Part shown: positions 35,666 to 44,218 of the stretch, in pieces
How the letters are laid out: every line of letters begins with the position of its first letter
Position numbering within the stretch: the first letter of the stretch is position 1
Origin: Sphaerisporangium perillae
GTDB taxonomy: Bacteria > Actinomycetota > Actinomycetes > Streptosporangiales > Streptosporangiaceae
Assembly (NCBI RefSeq): GCF_023276435.1
Contig: NZ_JALLPO010000041.1
Coordinates: forward strand, 27,817 to 91,816
Reading direction: 5' to 3'
Length of the DNA stretch: 64,000 nucleotides
Notes under the pieces: generated by a model
The model's input: only the letters and a program-made list of their open reading frames with translations
Databases searched by the model: none
Told to the model about the DNA's origin: nothing
Program-made: the position numbers and the translations under genes

Positions 35666-36511
35666 CTATTCGGCCGCACCGGCTCCAGGCCACTGTGCGG
35701 TCCCGGCGGATCGGGAAGCGGCCGACCTGAGGATCTCGGCGGTCTTCTGGTCGGCGGGGAAGAAGGACTCTATGGCGAGTTCGGCGACCGTGATGTCGAG
35801 GGGAGTGCCGAAGGTCGCGATCGTGCTGAAGAAGGCCAGCTCGCCACTCTCGTGGCGGAGGCGCAGCGGGACCACGATGTCACCGGGGCCCGGCAGCTCC
35901 ACCTCCGGCTCCGGCTGGTCGCAGGGATAGGAGCGGAGCTCCTCGTGGAGGGCTTCGAGCTCCGCGTCGGCGGTGATCGCGATCTGGCGCCGCAGCCGTC
36001 CGAGCAGGTGTCCGCGCCATTCGCCGAGGTTGACGATGTGCGGAGCCAGGCCGTCCGGATGCAGGCTCGCCCGCAGCACGTTGACGGGCGCCGCGAGCAC
36101 GCTCGGCGATGCCAGGTCGGTGAACAGCGAAAGGCTCGCGTTGGCTTCGACGAGGTTCCATCGCCCGTCCACCACGACCGCGGGGTAGGGCTCGTGCCCG
36201 GTGAGGATCTGCCTGAGCGCGCCGCGCACGGCCTCCATACGCGGCGCGTCGAGCGTGCTCTCGGAGTACACCGGGGCGAAGCCGGCCGCGAGCAGCAGAC
36301 GGTTGCGTTCACGCAAGGCCAGGTCGAGCTCCTCGGCCAGATGGAGGACCATGTCGCGGCTCGGCTTCGACCGCCCGGTCTCCAGGAAGCTCAGGTGCCG
36401 GGTGGAGATGTCGGCCTGGATGGCGAGGTCGAGCTGGCTGAGCCGGCGGTGCTCTCGCCACTGGCGCAGCAGTTCGCCTACAGGCCGGTGGGAGAGCGCC
36501 GTAATCGTCAT
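35666..36511 (-). CDS. XRE-family regulator with MmyB-like ligand-binding domain
   Basis: 281 residues: an N-terminal helix-turn-helix (about 12-65, with LSQLDLAIQADISTRHLSFLE) followed by an MmyB-like domain (about 100-260) with LTGHEPYPAVVVDGRWNLVEANA. This family often controls neighbouring oxidoreductase genes; here the SDR and TetR genes lie just upstream on the same strand. ATG at 36511; a TACGCT element ends 7 bases earlier, so a leaderless mRNA is possible. Confidence 0.85.
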   Translation of the reverse strand: MTITALSHRPVGELLRQWREHRRLSQLDLAIQADISTRHLSFLETGRSKPSRDMVLHLAEELDLALRERNRLLLAAGFAPVYSESTLDAPRMEAVRGALRQILTGHEPYPAVVVDGRWNLVEANASLSLFTDLASPSVLAAPVNVLRASLHPDGLAPHIVNLGEWRGHLLGRLRRQIAITADAELEALHEELRSYPCDQPEPEVELPGPGDIVVPLRLRHESGELAFFSTIATFGTPLDITVAELAIESFFPADQKTAEILRSAASRSAGTAQWPGAGAAE

Positions 36512-36564
36512 GTCCCGAGCGTATGGTCCCGTCCGACGAGTCGCGATTACGTCACGGGTAATCG

Positions 36565-37422
36565 TCAGGCGGTGGACCCGCCGTCGACGACCAGGTCGTG
36601 GCCGACGGCGAAGCCGGCGTCGTCCGACGCGAGGTACAGCACGGTCGCGGTGATCTCCTCGAGCGTGCCGACCCGGCCGATGGGGAGTTGCTCCTTCATG
36701 CGCGCGTCCCGGTCGGCCTCGGTGTCGCCGGGGCGCATGGACATCGGCGTGTCGTGCGGCCCAGGGCTCACCGCGTTGATCCGGATCCCCTCGCGGATGT
36801 ACTCCAGCGCGGCCGTGCGGGTCAGCGCGGCCACCGCGGCCTTCGAGGCCGCGTAGGCACCGAGGCCGGGCACCCTGAGGTGGGCGCCGATCTGCGAGGC
36901 CACGTTGACGATCACGCCTCCGCCGTTCTCGCGCATGGCGGCGATCTCGTGCTTCATCGACAGGAAGACGCCGGTCGTGTTGATTTCGAGCGTGCGCGCC
37001 CAGTCGCTCTCGTCGATGTCGGCGACCTGGCCCATGGTGAAGACGCCCGCGTTGTTGATCGCGATGTCCAGCCTGCCGTGCCGCCGCACGATCTCGCCGA
37101 CAAGCCGTGCGACGTCGGTGGAACTGGTCACGTCGGCGGTGAGCGCGGCCGCCTGGCCGGTCGCTCCGGTGGTCGGCGGCGCGGTCTCCGGGCCGGTCAC
37201 GGCGGAGGTCGGGGTGGTCGCCGGTACCGTTCCAGTGGTGAGGGCGGCGGCCCGGGTGTCGCCGGTGTCGGCCTCGATGAGCTTGACGGTCTCGTCGAGA
37301 GGGTCCCGGCGGCGTGCGGCGACGACGACCGTGGCGCCCTCGCGGGCGAAGCCCCGGGCGATGGCGCGGCCGATGCCGGACCCGCCTCCCGTCACCAGGA
37401 CCACCTTGTCGGTGAACCTCAT
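36565..37422 (-). CDS. Short-chain dehydrogenase/reductase with a low-complexity insertion
   Basis: 285 residues. Cofactor motif TGGGSGIG (near 11-18), NNAG (near 125), catalytic Ser in the VNVASQIG block and Y-x3-K as YAASK (near 190). Between the second strand and third helix (about 55-95) is a Thr/Ala/Pro-rich insertion absent from most SDRs. ATG at 37422 has GGAGGAA. An operator-like site lies directly upstream and is shared with the TetR gene, suggesting control by that repressor. Substrate unknown. Confidence 0.88.
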   Translation of the reverse strand: MRFTDKVVLVTGGGSGIGRAIARGFAREGATVVVAARRRDPLDETVKLIEADTGDTRAAALTTGTVPATTPTSAVTGPETAPPTTGATGQAAALTADVTSSTDVARLVGEIVRRHGRLDIAINNAGVFTMGQVADIDESDWARTLEINTTGVFLSMKHEIAAMRENGGGVIVNVASQIGAHLRVPGLGAYAASKAAVAALTRTAALEYIREGIRINAVSPGPHDTPMSMRPGDTEADRDARMKEQLPIGRVGTLEEITATVLYLASDDAGFAVGHDLVVDGGSTA

Positions 37423-37440
37423 GATTCCTCCTTTATATTT

Positions 37441-37452
37441 GACCGTTCGTTC
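37441..37452. promoter_or_regulatory. Candidate TetR operator before the SDR gene
   Basis: GACCGTTCGTTC matches the site before the TetR gene (GACCGATCATTC on the minus strand) and is an imperfect palindrome. It lies 18 bp before the SDR start. Confidence 0.6.
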
Positions 37453-37508
37453 TAATTGGTTGCCGCACGCGGCCGGTCCCGCGCTCGCGGGCGCCGGCTT
37501 CGAGGTGA

Positions 37509-38090
37509 TCAGTCCAGGATCGACAGGGCCTGGGCCGCGGCGTCGTGGAGGCGTGCGGGGTCGGAGGACCCCTTGCTCACGAGCCGCAGACCCTGCAGGA
37601 AGACCAGCAAGAACCTGGCCATCGCCCGCGGGTCGCGGTCGGCGGGCAGCTCTCCCTGGGCCCGGGCCCGGGTCAGCGCGGAGGTCAGCGCCGTCTCGAT
37701 CGCCGCCCAGTTGGCTTCCACGAACCGTGCGATCTCGTCGTCGGCGGGCATCATCTCGGCCGCCGCGTTGACCACCATGCATCCGCGACGCAGCACGTCG
37801 GTGACCGAGTCGGCGACATAGGACTCGACCAGCGCCCGCACGGCGGGCAGGGCCGGACCCGGCTGGGAGAGGATCTCGACAGGCGAGGGCCGGCGTGTCT
37901 CGATGTAGCGCCGCAACGCCTTCACGTACAGCTCGTGCTTGCCGCCGAAGGTGGCGTACAGGCTGGCCCGCCCGATGCCGAGGCGCTCGATCAGGTCGGA
38001 CATGGAGGTGGCCTCGTAGCCGCGCTCCCAGAACAGCTCCAGAGCCTCCTGGAGCGCCGCCTCCGGATCGAACTCCTTCGTGCGTCCCAT
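37509..38090 (-). CDS. TetR/AcrR family transcriptional repressor
   Basis: 193 residues with an N-terminal TetR helix-turn-helix (about 12-58, ALELFWERGYEATSMSDLIERLGIGRASLYATFGGK) and a C-terminal ligand domain. ATG at 38090. Both this gene and the downstream SDR have a matching palindrome in front. Resembles repressors controlled by electrophiles, where the SDR would be the target; inference. Confidence 0.9.
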   Translation of the reverse strand: MGRTKEFDPEAALQEALELFWERGYEATSMSDLIERLGIGRASLYATFGGKHELYVKALRRYIETRRPSPVEILSQPGPALPAVRALVESYVADSVTDVLRRGCMVVNAAAEMMPADDEIARFVEANWAAIETALTSALTRARAQGELPADRDPRAMARFLLVFLQGLRLVSKGSSDPARLHDAAAQALSILD

Positions 38091-38107
38091 ACGGGCGACT
38101 CTAACAA

Positions 38108-38119
38108 GAATGATCGGTC
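38108..38119. promoter_or_regulatory. Candidate TetR operator, autoregulatory
   Basis: On the minus strand the text reads TTGACCGATCATTCT, so the operator overlaps a TTGACC -35-like element ahead of the TetR start. Confidence 0.6.
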
Positions 38120-38167
38120 AAGTACAGCCGGTCGCGGCCGCCCCGCGCGGGCCGCGACCGGCGGGCG

Positions 38168-38959
38168 TCACTCCCAGCGGAAGGCCCGGGCCGCGAACAC
38201 GCATCCGGCCACGGCCCACACCGCGAGCACGCCGAGGTGGAGCAGCTGCGGAGCGGCTCCGGCCCAGGTGTCGCGCAGCGCCTGGCCGAACGCGCCCGTC
38301 GGGGTGAAGTCACTGAGCCGGCGCAGCCCCTCCGGCATCAGCTCGCGGGGCAGCCACATGCCGCCGAGGAACAGCAGGGGGAACATCGCGATGGCGCCGA
38401 CGCCTCCGGCGGCACGGCCGTTCGGGACCACGGCCGCGATGGACAGGCCGAGCGCGAACATGGCGCACACCCCGGCGACGAAGATCAGCACGAACCACAG
38501 GAGGTGCGCGGGCACGCGCGTGCCGAGGACCAGGTGGCCGAACAGGATGGTCAGGAACGCGGCGAGGATGGTCGTGGCCAGGTTGAGCAGCAGCTGGGCG
38601 CCCAGCAGCATCCCAGGGGAGGCGGGGGTGATGGACAACCGGCGCAGCACCCCGCGCTCGCGGTAGACGGCGAGCACGCTGGGGATGATGCTGAACGCCG
38701 ACGTCACCACCGAGAGCAGGATCATCATCGCGGGCAGCTGCGTGTCCACCACCCGCTCGCCGCCGAGCGAGGGGTCGGGGTCGCGGAAGCCAGGGATGGC
38801 GCTGCCGAGTATCAGCAGCAGGCCGAGCGGAAGGACGAGCGTGAAGAAGGCCGTCAGCGGCTCGCGGACGTAGAGCCTGGCCTCCGTGAGCAGGAGCTTG
38901 CGCAGCCCCGCACGCCTGCGCGCTGATCCGCGGGGGAAGGTCGTGCCGATGGTCGACAT
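38168..38959 (-). CDS. ABC-2 type exporter permease
   Basis: 263 residues with six membrane segments and the ABC-2 N-terminal arm (LTEARLYVREPLTAFF). ATG at 38959 has AGGAGA nine bases upstream and starts 13 bp after the ATPase stop; a longer reading overlaps the ATPase gene. Pairs with the ATPase to export an unknown drug or lipid. Confidence 0.9.
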   Translation of the reverse strand: MSTIGTTFPRGSARRRAGLRKLLLTEARLYVREPLTAFFTLVLPLGLLLILGSAIPGFRDPDPSLGGERVVDTQLPAMMILLSVVTSAFSIIPSVLAVYRERGVLRRLSITPASPGMLLGAQLLLNLATTILAAFLTILFGHLVLGTRVPAHLLWFVLIFVAGVCAMFALGLSIAAVVPNGRAAGGVGAIAMFPLLFLGGMWLPRELMPEGLRRLSDFTPTGAFGQALRDTWAGAAPQLLHLGVLAVWAVAGCVFAARAFRWE

Positions 38960-38972
38960 GGCGGGGGGTCTC

Positions 38973-39884
38973 CTAGGACGCGTCGGTGGCCGCATGGCCG
39001 GTGAGGGCGAGAAATGCGTCGTCCAGCGTGGCGCGCTCCATCTGGAGCCCCGCGGGGACGATCCGGTTGGCCGCGAGGGCCGTGGTCACGGCGACCAGGA
39101 GGTTCTCCGACCCGGTCACGGTGAGGTCGTCGCCGTCGCGGGTGACGCTCGCCACCTCCGGCAGAGACTTCAGGACCTGGTCGGCGCCCGGCGGCGAGCG
39201 GAAGCGGACCCGCTGCCCGCCGTCCACCCTGGCGATCAGGCCGGCGGGCGTGTCCACGGCGGCGACCCGGCCCCGGTCGATCACGGCGACCCGGTCGCAG
39301 AGCCGCTCGGCCTCCTCCATGAAGTGGGTGACCAGGACGATGGTGACGCCGCGCCCCTTGACCAGCTCGATGAGCTCCCACGTCTCCCGCCGCGCCAGCG
39401 GGTCGAGCCCCGTGGTCAGCTCGTCGAGGATCGCCACCCGCGGGGCGCCGACCAAGGCGAGGGCGATCGACAGCCGTTGCCGCTGCCCGCCGGACAGCTT
39501 GGCGAAGGGCGTGTCGCGCTTGGGCCCGAGGCCGACGTCCTCCAGCAGCGCCCGCCAGTCGGCCGGACGGTCGTAGAAGGAGGCGTACAGGTCGAGGGCC
39601 TCGCCGACCCTCAGCCGGTCGGGGAGCGAGCAGTCCTGCAGCTGCACCCCGACCCTCTGCCGCAGCTCCGCGCGGTCCCGGCGCGGATCGAGGCCGGTGA
39701 CCGTGATCGTGCCACTGTCGGGGGTGCGAAGGCCGGACACGCACTCGACCGTCGTGGTCTTGCCGGCGCCGTTGCGGCCGACCACGCCGAAGAGTTCGCC
39801 CTCCTCCACGGTGAACGACACGCCGTCGACCGCCACGTGCTCGCCGTACAGCTTGCGCAATTCGGTGATCTCGATGATTCCCAT
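38973..39884 (-). CDS. ABC exporter ATPase (DrrA-like)
   Basis: 303 residues. Walker A GRNGAGKTT (near 35), signature LSGGQRQR (near 128), Walker B VAILDELTTGLDP (near 150), and a C-terminal regulatory domain (about 220-303) typical of DrrA-type exporters. ATG at 39884. It lies back to back with the two-component system, which may sense its substrate. Confidence 0.92.
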   Translation of the reverse strand: MGIIEITELRKLYGEHVAVDGVSFTVEEGELFGVVGRNGAGKTTTVECVSGLRTPDSGTITVTGLDPRRDRAELRQRVGVQLQDCSLPDRLRVGEALDLYASFYDRPADWRALLEDVGLGPKRDTPFAKLSGGQRQRLSIALALVGAPRVAILDELTTGLDPLARRETWELIELVKGRGVTIVLVTHFMEEAERLCDRVAVIDRGRVAAVDTPAGLIARVDGGQRVRFRSPPGADQVLKSLPEVASVTRDGDDLTVTGSENLLVAVTTALAANRIVPAGLQMERATLDDAFLALTGHAATDAS

Positions 39885-40017
39885 GCCGTCGACGCTAGGA
39901 ATCGCGGCGCGGCGTCGGAATGCGCCTGCGGCCCGAACGGGGGTGTACCTAGCTACACCTCTGGACGGGCGTCACGGCTACTACGAGCCAAGGCTTCGAT
40001 GAAGCAGACTGGGCCGC

Positions 40018-41517
40018 ATGGTTCTCCGGACGGTGGTCGGCTTCGGGCGCGCTCTCATGCTGCTCGTCCTGGCCGTCGGGAACGCGGTGATCGCCACGCT
40101 GGCGGCGCTCGCGCTCCTGTTGTGCTTCGGTCTCGGCATGGTCTTCCTGTTCCCGGCCACCATTCGTGTCGTCCGGCGCCGAGCAGGTCAGGCACGCAGG
40201 CTCGCCCTCGCGTGGGCCGGGGTGCAGATCGCGGACCCCTACCGCCCCGCGCCGCCGCCGCCGGTGCCGCAGCGCGACGGATGGTACCGCGAGGGGCGCA
40301 ACCTGTACCGCACGTCCCTGGTGCCCAACTTCAACAGCACCTGGGCCTGGATGATCAAAGATCCGGCCACCTGGCGTGATCTGGCGTGGTTGCTGGCCGA
40401 CCCGCTGGTCGGCGGACTGCTGGTGCTGGCCCCGCTGCTCGTGACGGGATTCGGGGCGATGCTGGCCTACCAGGGGCCTCCGGTGGTGGCGGCGGCCGGC
40501 GTCGCCCTCGCTGTCGCGGGGGTGCTTCTGGCTCCGCTCGTGGTCCCCGTCCATGGCCTGTGGACGCGGCTCCTGCTCGCCCCCACCCGCAACGCCCGCC
40601 TGACGAACGCCGTGCGACAGTTGACGCAGGTGCACACCGAGGCGGTCGACTCGCAGGCCGCGGAGCTGCGGCGCATCGAGCGCGACCTGCACGACGGCGC
40701 GCAGGCCCGCCTGGTGGCCATCGGCATGACGCTGGGCGCGGCCGAGGAACTGGTCGACTCCGACCCGAAGGCGGCGAAGGCGCTGATCGCCAAGGTGCGC
40801 GAGGCCTCGGCGGCCTCGCTGGTCGAGCTGCGGCAGCTGGTACGGGGCATCCATCCGCCGGTCCTCGCCGAGCGCGGGCTCGGCGACGCCGTACGGGCTC
40901 TCGCCCTCGACAGCCCTTTACAGGTCAGCGTGAGCGTCGATCTGCCGGCGCGTCCCGAGGCCCCCGTCGAGTCGGCCGCCTACTTCGTCGTGAGCGAGCT
41001 GCTCACGAACGCCAGCAGGCACGGGGGAGGCCGCGAGGTCACGGTCGACATCAGCCGCCGCGGCGCCGCCCTGCGCATCACGGTCACCGACGACGGTCAC
41101 GGCGGAGCCGATCCGTCGCGCGGCAGCGGCCTGCGCGGCATCGAGCGGCGGGTGGCCGCGTTCGACGGCGTCCTGGCCCTGCACAGCCCCGGGGGAGGGC
41201 CGACGACGGCCAGCGTCGACATCCCGCGGGCCTTCGCCGGACACGCCTCCTGCGAGAACACGCTGCCCCGGTGGAAGTACAGGCTGATCGGCGCGTGCTG
41301 GGGGCTCTTCTGGTTGCCGCTGTTCCCCCAGGGGCTCGTCGCGATGTGCTTAAAGATCTTCGGTGTTCAGGAACGGAGCTGGTTCCTCGCGCTGTACATG
41401 CCCACCCCCTTCCAGTGGCCGGTCATCCTCGGCATGATCGCTCTTGGTACGAGCATGGTCGTCTACGCGGCGATCGTCACGGGCCGGGGCAAACGAGCCG
41501 ATGTGGAGCCCGACTGA
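40018..41517 (+). CDS. Sensor histidine kinase (HisKA_3 type) with extra C-terminal membrane helices
   Basis: 499 residues. Two pairs of membrane helices (about 12-46 and 125-178) flank a short loop. The dimerisation helix holds the phospho-His H225 in IERDLHDGAQARL. The ATPase domain has ELLTNASRHGG (N-box) and DDGHGGADPSRGSGLRGIERRV. Unusually, two more membrane helices follow (about 418-440 and 462-485). ATG at 40018; no clear ribosome site. The response regulator gene starts within its stop codon. Confidence 0.9.
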   Translation: MVLRTVVGFGRALMLLVLAVGNAVIATLAALALLLCFGLGMVFLFPATIRVVRRRAGQARRLALAWAGVQIADPYRPAPPPPVPQRDGWYREGRNLYRTSLVPNFNSTWAWMIKDPATWRDLAWLLADPLVGGLLVLAPLLVTGFGAMLAYQGPPVVAAAGVALAVAGVLLAPLVVPVHGLWTRLLLAPTRNARLTNAVRQLTQVHTEAVDSQAAELRRIERDLHDGAQARLVAIGMTLGAAEELVDSDPKAAKALIAKVREASAASLVELRQLVRGIHPPVLAERGLGDAVRALALDSPLQVSVSVDLPARPEAPVESAAYFVVSELLTNASRHGGGREVTVDISRRGAALRITVTDDGHGGADPSRGSGLRGIERRVAAFDGVLALHSPGGGPTTASVDIPRAFAGHASCENTLPRWKYRLIGACWGLFWLPLFPQGLVAMCLKIFGVQERSWFLALYMPTPFQWPVILGMIALGTSMVVYAAIVTGRGKRADVEPD

Positions 41518-42170
41518 TGAGAGTGGTGCTCGCCGAAGATCTGTACCTGCTGCGCGACGGCCTGGTCCGCCTGCTGGAGGCGCACGGGTTCGAGATCGTC
41601 GCGGCGGTCGAGTCCGGGCCCGAGCTGCTCAAGGCCCTGCTCGACGAGCGCCCGGAGGTGGCGGTCGTCGACGTGCGACTGCCGCCCACCTTCACCGACG
41701 AGGGGCTCCAGGCGGCGCTGGCGGCTCGCCGCTCGATCCCGGGGCTGCCGGTGCTCGTCCTGTCGCAGCACGTCGAGCAGTTGTACGCCCGGGAGTTGCT
41801 CGCCGACGGCACCGGTGGTGTGGGCTACCTGCTCAAAGACCGGGTCTTCAACTCGGCCCAGTTCGTCGACGCGGTGCGCCGTGTCGCGTCGGGAGGCACC
41901 GCCATGGACCCGGATGTGATCGCCAAGCTGCTGGCCAGCAACGCCCGCCACGAACCGCTGGGGCGGCTCAGCCCGCGTGAGCGCGAAGTGCTGGAGCTGA
42001 TGGCCGAGGGCCGCTCGAACGCCGCCATCGCCCAGCGCCTGTTCCTCAGCGAGAGCGCCGTGGCCAAGCACACGGCGAACATCTTCGCCAAGCTGGACCT
42101 GGCCGTCTCCGACGACGACAACCGGCGCGTGCTCGCCGTCCTCGCCTACCTCAACGGCACCAGAGGCTGA
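41517..42170 (+). CDS. LuxR/NarL-type response regulator
   Basis: 217 residues. Receiver domain with acidic pocket (AED near 6-8), phospho-Asp in VAVVDVRLPP (near 52), and Lys in LLKDRV (near 105). The LuxR helix-turn-helix is near 150-205 (LSPREREVLELMAEGRSNAAIAQRLFLSESAVAKHTANIFAKL). ATG 41517 overlaps the kinase TGA by one base. Likely target: the divergent ABC exporter. Confidence 0.94.
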   Translation: MRVVLAEDLYLLRDGLVRLLEAHGFEIVAAVESGPELLKALLDERPEVAVVDVRLPPTFTDEGLQAALAARRSIPGLPVLVLSQHVEQLYARELLADGTGGVGYLLKDRVFNSAQFVDAVRRVASGGTAMDPDVIAKLLASNARHEPLGRLSPREREVLELMAEGRSNAAIAQRLFLSESAVAKHTANIFAKLDLAVSDDDNRRVLAVLAYLNGTRG

Positions 42171-42324
42171 GCGGCCCGCGCCGTGACCCGGCGCCGGAAC
42201 CGGCGATCGCGGGCGGCCGGGGGAGAGCGGGCGGCTGGGTGATGCTCGGGTTGCTTCGTGGGTAAATGTCCCACCCAGGCGCTACCTTCTGGGGAGCAGA
42301 CGTTTTCGAAGGGGATGGATCAGG

Positions 42325-43419
42325 GTGAAGTTCCAGGTGAACCGCGATGTCCTGGCCGACGCGGTGGCGTGGAGCGCCCGGACACTGCCGGGCCGCCCCG
42401 CCGTGCCGGTGCTGTCCGGCATCCTGCTCGAGGCGCTCGACGACGTCCTCACGCTCTCGGTGTTCGACTATGACGTCTCCGCCCGCGCCGTGATCGAGGC
42501 CGACGTCGCGGAGCCGGGCAAGGTGCTGATCCCCGGCCGCGTGCTCGCCGAGATCACCCGCAGCCTGCCCGCCGAGCCGGTCCAGATCGTCACCTCCGGC
42601 GCCGAGGCGGTGCTGACCTGCGGGGGCGCCGAGTTCGGCCTGCTGACCATGCCGGTGGAGGACTTCCCGAAGCTCCCCGCGATGCCGCCCAAGGCGGGCG
42701 CGGTCGGGGGCGGCGTCTTCGCCTCCGCCGTCAACCAGGTGGCCGCCGCCGCGAGCCGCGACGACACGCTCCCCATGCTCACGGGCATCCGCGTCGACAT
42801 CGACGGCGTCAACGTCTCCATGGCCGCCACCGACCGCTACCGCATCGCGGCCCGCGACTTCCTGTGGCACCCCGAGCGGCAGGAGGAGAAGGCGGCGGTG
42901 ATGGTGCCCGCAAGGGTGATGGTGGAGGTCGGCCGTTTCCTGCGCGCGGGAGAGGTCTCGATCGGGTTCGGCGACGGGGTCGCGGGGTTCGAGTGCGCCG
43001 GCCGCACCACGACGGTCCGGCTGCTGGACGAGCAGTTCATCGACTACCGCTCGCGGCTCACAGACGACTGGCCGATCCACGCCGAGGTCACGGTGGCGCC
43101 GTTCGTCGAGGCCATCAAGCGTGTGGCACTGGTCGCCGAGCGCAACACCGCCATCCGGCTGACCTTCACCCAGGGCGAGGTGCTGGTGCAGGCAGGCGGG
43201 GGGGACATCGGGCGGGGAGCGGAGGCGGTCGCGGCCGAGCTGGCCGGTGACGACATCCAGATCGCCTTCCAGCCGCACTACCTGCTCGACGGCCTCGCCG
43301 GTGTGGAGACCGAGAAGGCCCGGATCAACATGGTCTCCCCGACCCGCCCTGTGCTGATCACCGACGAGGGCGACGATCCCGCGTTCCGCTACCTGGTGAT
43401 GTCCCTGCGCCTGGCCTGA
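42325..43419 (+). CDS. Sliding-clamp (DNA polymerase III beta)-like protein, probable paralogue
   Basis: 364 residues, the length of a true beta clamp, with the three-domain order (MKFQVNRDVLADAVAWSARTLPGRPAVPVLSGILLEA at the N-terminus; ATDRYRIA; DYRSRL). The C-terminus reads YLVMSLRLA, while canonical clamps end M-P-x-R-L, where residues line the partner pocket. No dnaA, recF or gyrB lies here, and the true dnaN normally sits beside dnaA, so this is probably a second copy. GTG 42325. An inverted GTGGG/CCCAC lies at 42258-42274. Role in replication or repair unknown. Confidence 0.85.
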   Translation: MKFQVNRDVLADAVAWSARTLPGRPAVPVLSGILLEALDDVLTLSVFDYDVSARAVIEADVAEPGKVLIPGRVLAEITRSLPAEPVQIVTSGAEAVLTCGGAEFGLLTMPVEDFPKLPAMPPKAGAVGGGVFASAVNQVAAAASRDDTLPMLTGIRVDIDGVNVSMAATDRYRIAARDFLWHPERQEEKAAVMVPARVMVEVGRFLRAGEVSIGFGDGVAGFECAGRTTTVRLLDEQFIDYRSRLTDDWPIHAEVTVAPFVEAIKRVALVAERNTAIRLTFTQGEVLVQAGGGDIGRGAEAVAAELAGDDIQIAFQPHYLLDGLAGVETEKARINMVSPTRPVLITDEGDDPAFRYLVMSLRLA

Positions 43420-43425
43420 GCACGC

Positions 43426-44115
43426 TCAGTCGAGCAGCTCGGGGGTCTCGGCGAGCGCGATCGCGATGTGCTCCATGCAGGCGTGCCCGGCGCGCTCGGC
43501 GGCGGCCGCGTCGCCGGCGGCGATCGCACGGGCGATGGCGTCGTGCGGAATGTGCCCGTTCTCCAGCGGCGCTCCCGCGGCGGCGATGCTGGCCCGCAGC
43601 GCGGCGGAGAAGTCCTTGTACAGCTCGATCAGCACGCGGTTGTGGGTGGCCTCGACGACCGCGACGTGGAAGGCCAGGTCGGCCTCCACGAAGCCGTTGA
43701 CCTCGGCCTCGGCCCACGCCTGCTCCCGCCGGAGCAGCGCGGCCTCGATCAGCTCGATGTCCACCTCGGTGCGCCGCACGGCCGCGAGCCTCGCGGCCTC
43801 GACCTCCAGCGCCCGCCGTACCTCGAGGATCTCCATGTGCTCGGCGGCGCGCAGGCGCCGCGCCATGGCACCGGAGAGCTCGCTCGTGGCACGCACGTAG
43901 GTGCCGTCACCCTGGCGGCATTCCAGGAGGCCGGCGTGGGTGAGCGCGCGCACCGCCTCTCGTACGGTGTTCCGGCCGACGCCAAGCTGCTCAGCGAGAA
44001 CCGTCTCCGTAGGGATCTTGGCATGCAGCTGCCAGGACCCAGAGGTGATCTGCTCCTTGAGCTGCTCGATCACCTGGTCGACGAGGGAAGCCCGCTGCGC
44101 CGTACGCAGACTCAC
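43426..44115 (-). CDS. FadR-type GntR family transcriptional regulator
   Basis: 229 residues. The winged helix is near 8-75 (AKIPTETVLAEQLGVGRNTVREAVRALTHAGLLE), then an all-helical FCD ligand domain with its conserved Asp/His set. The start is the GTG at 44115, 7 bases after CGGAGGAGG; a TTG at 44139 would add eight residues. Ends 7 bp from the convergent clamp gene. An inverted repeat upstream is its likely operator. Confidence 0.92.
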   Translation of the reverse strand: MSLRTAQRASLVDQVIEQLKEQITSGSWQLHAKIPTETVLAEQLGVGRNTVREAVRALTHAGLLECRQGDGTYVRATSELSGAMARRLRAAEHMEILEVRRALEVEAARLAAVRRTEVDIELIEAALLRREQAWAEAEVNGFVEADLAFHVAVVEATHNRVLIELYKDFSAALRASIAAAGAPLENGHIPHDAIARAIAAGDAAAAERAGHACMEHIAIALAETPELLD

Positions 44116-44134
44116 AGTCTGCCTCCTCCGGGTA

Positions 44135-44163
44135 ACCAATCATCCTACGAGTCAATGATTGGT
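44135..44163. promoter_or_regulatory. Inverted repeat, likely FadR-type operator
   Basis: ACCAATCAT (44135-44143) and ATGATTGGT (44155-44163) are perfect inverted arms with an 11-base spacer, directly upstream of the regulator start. Confidence 0.7.
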
Positions 44164-44218
44164 CGACCTTAATTATTCCAGGGGCTCCGCGCCAAATCCG
44201 GAGCCCCTGGCGGGAGGC

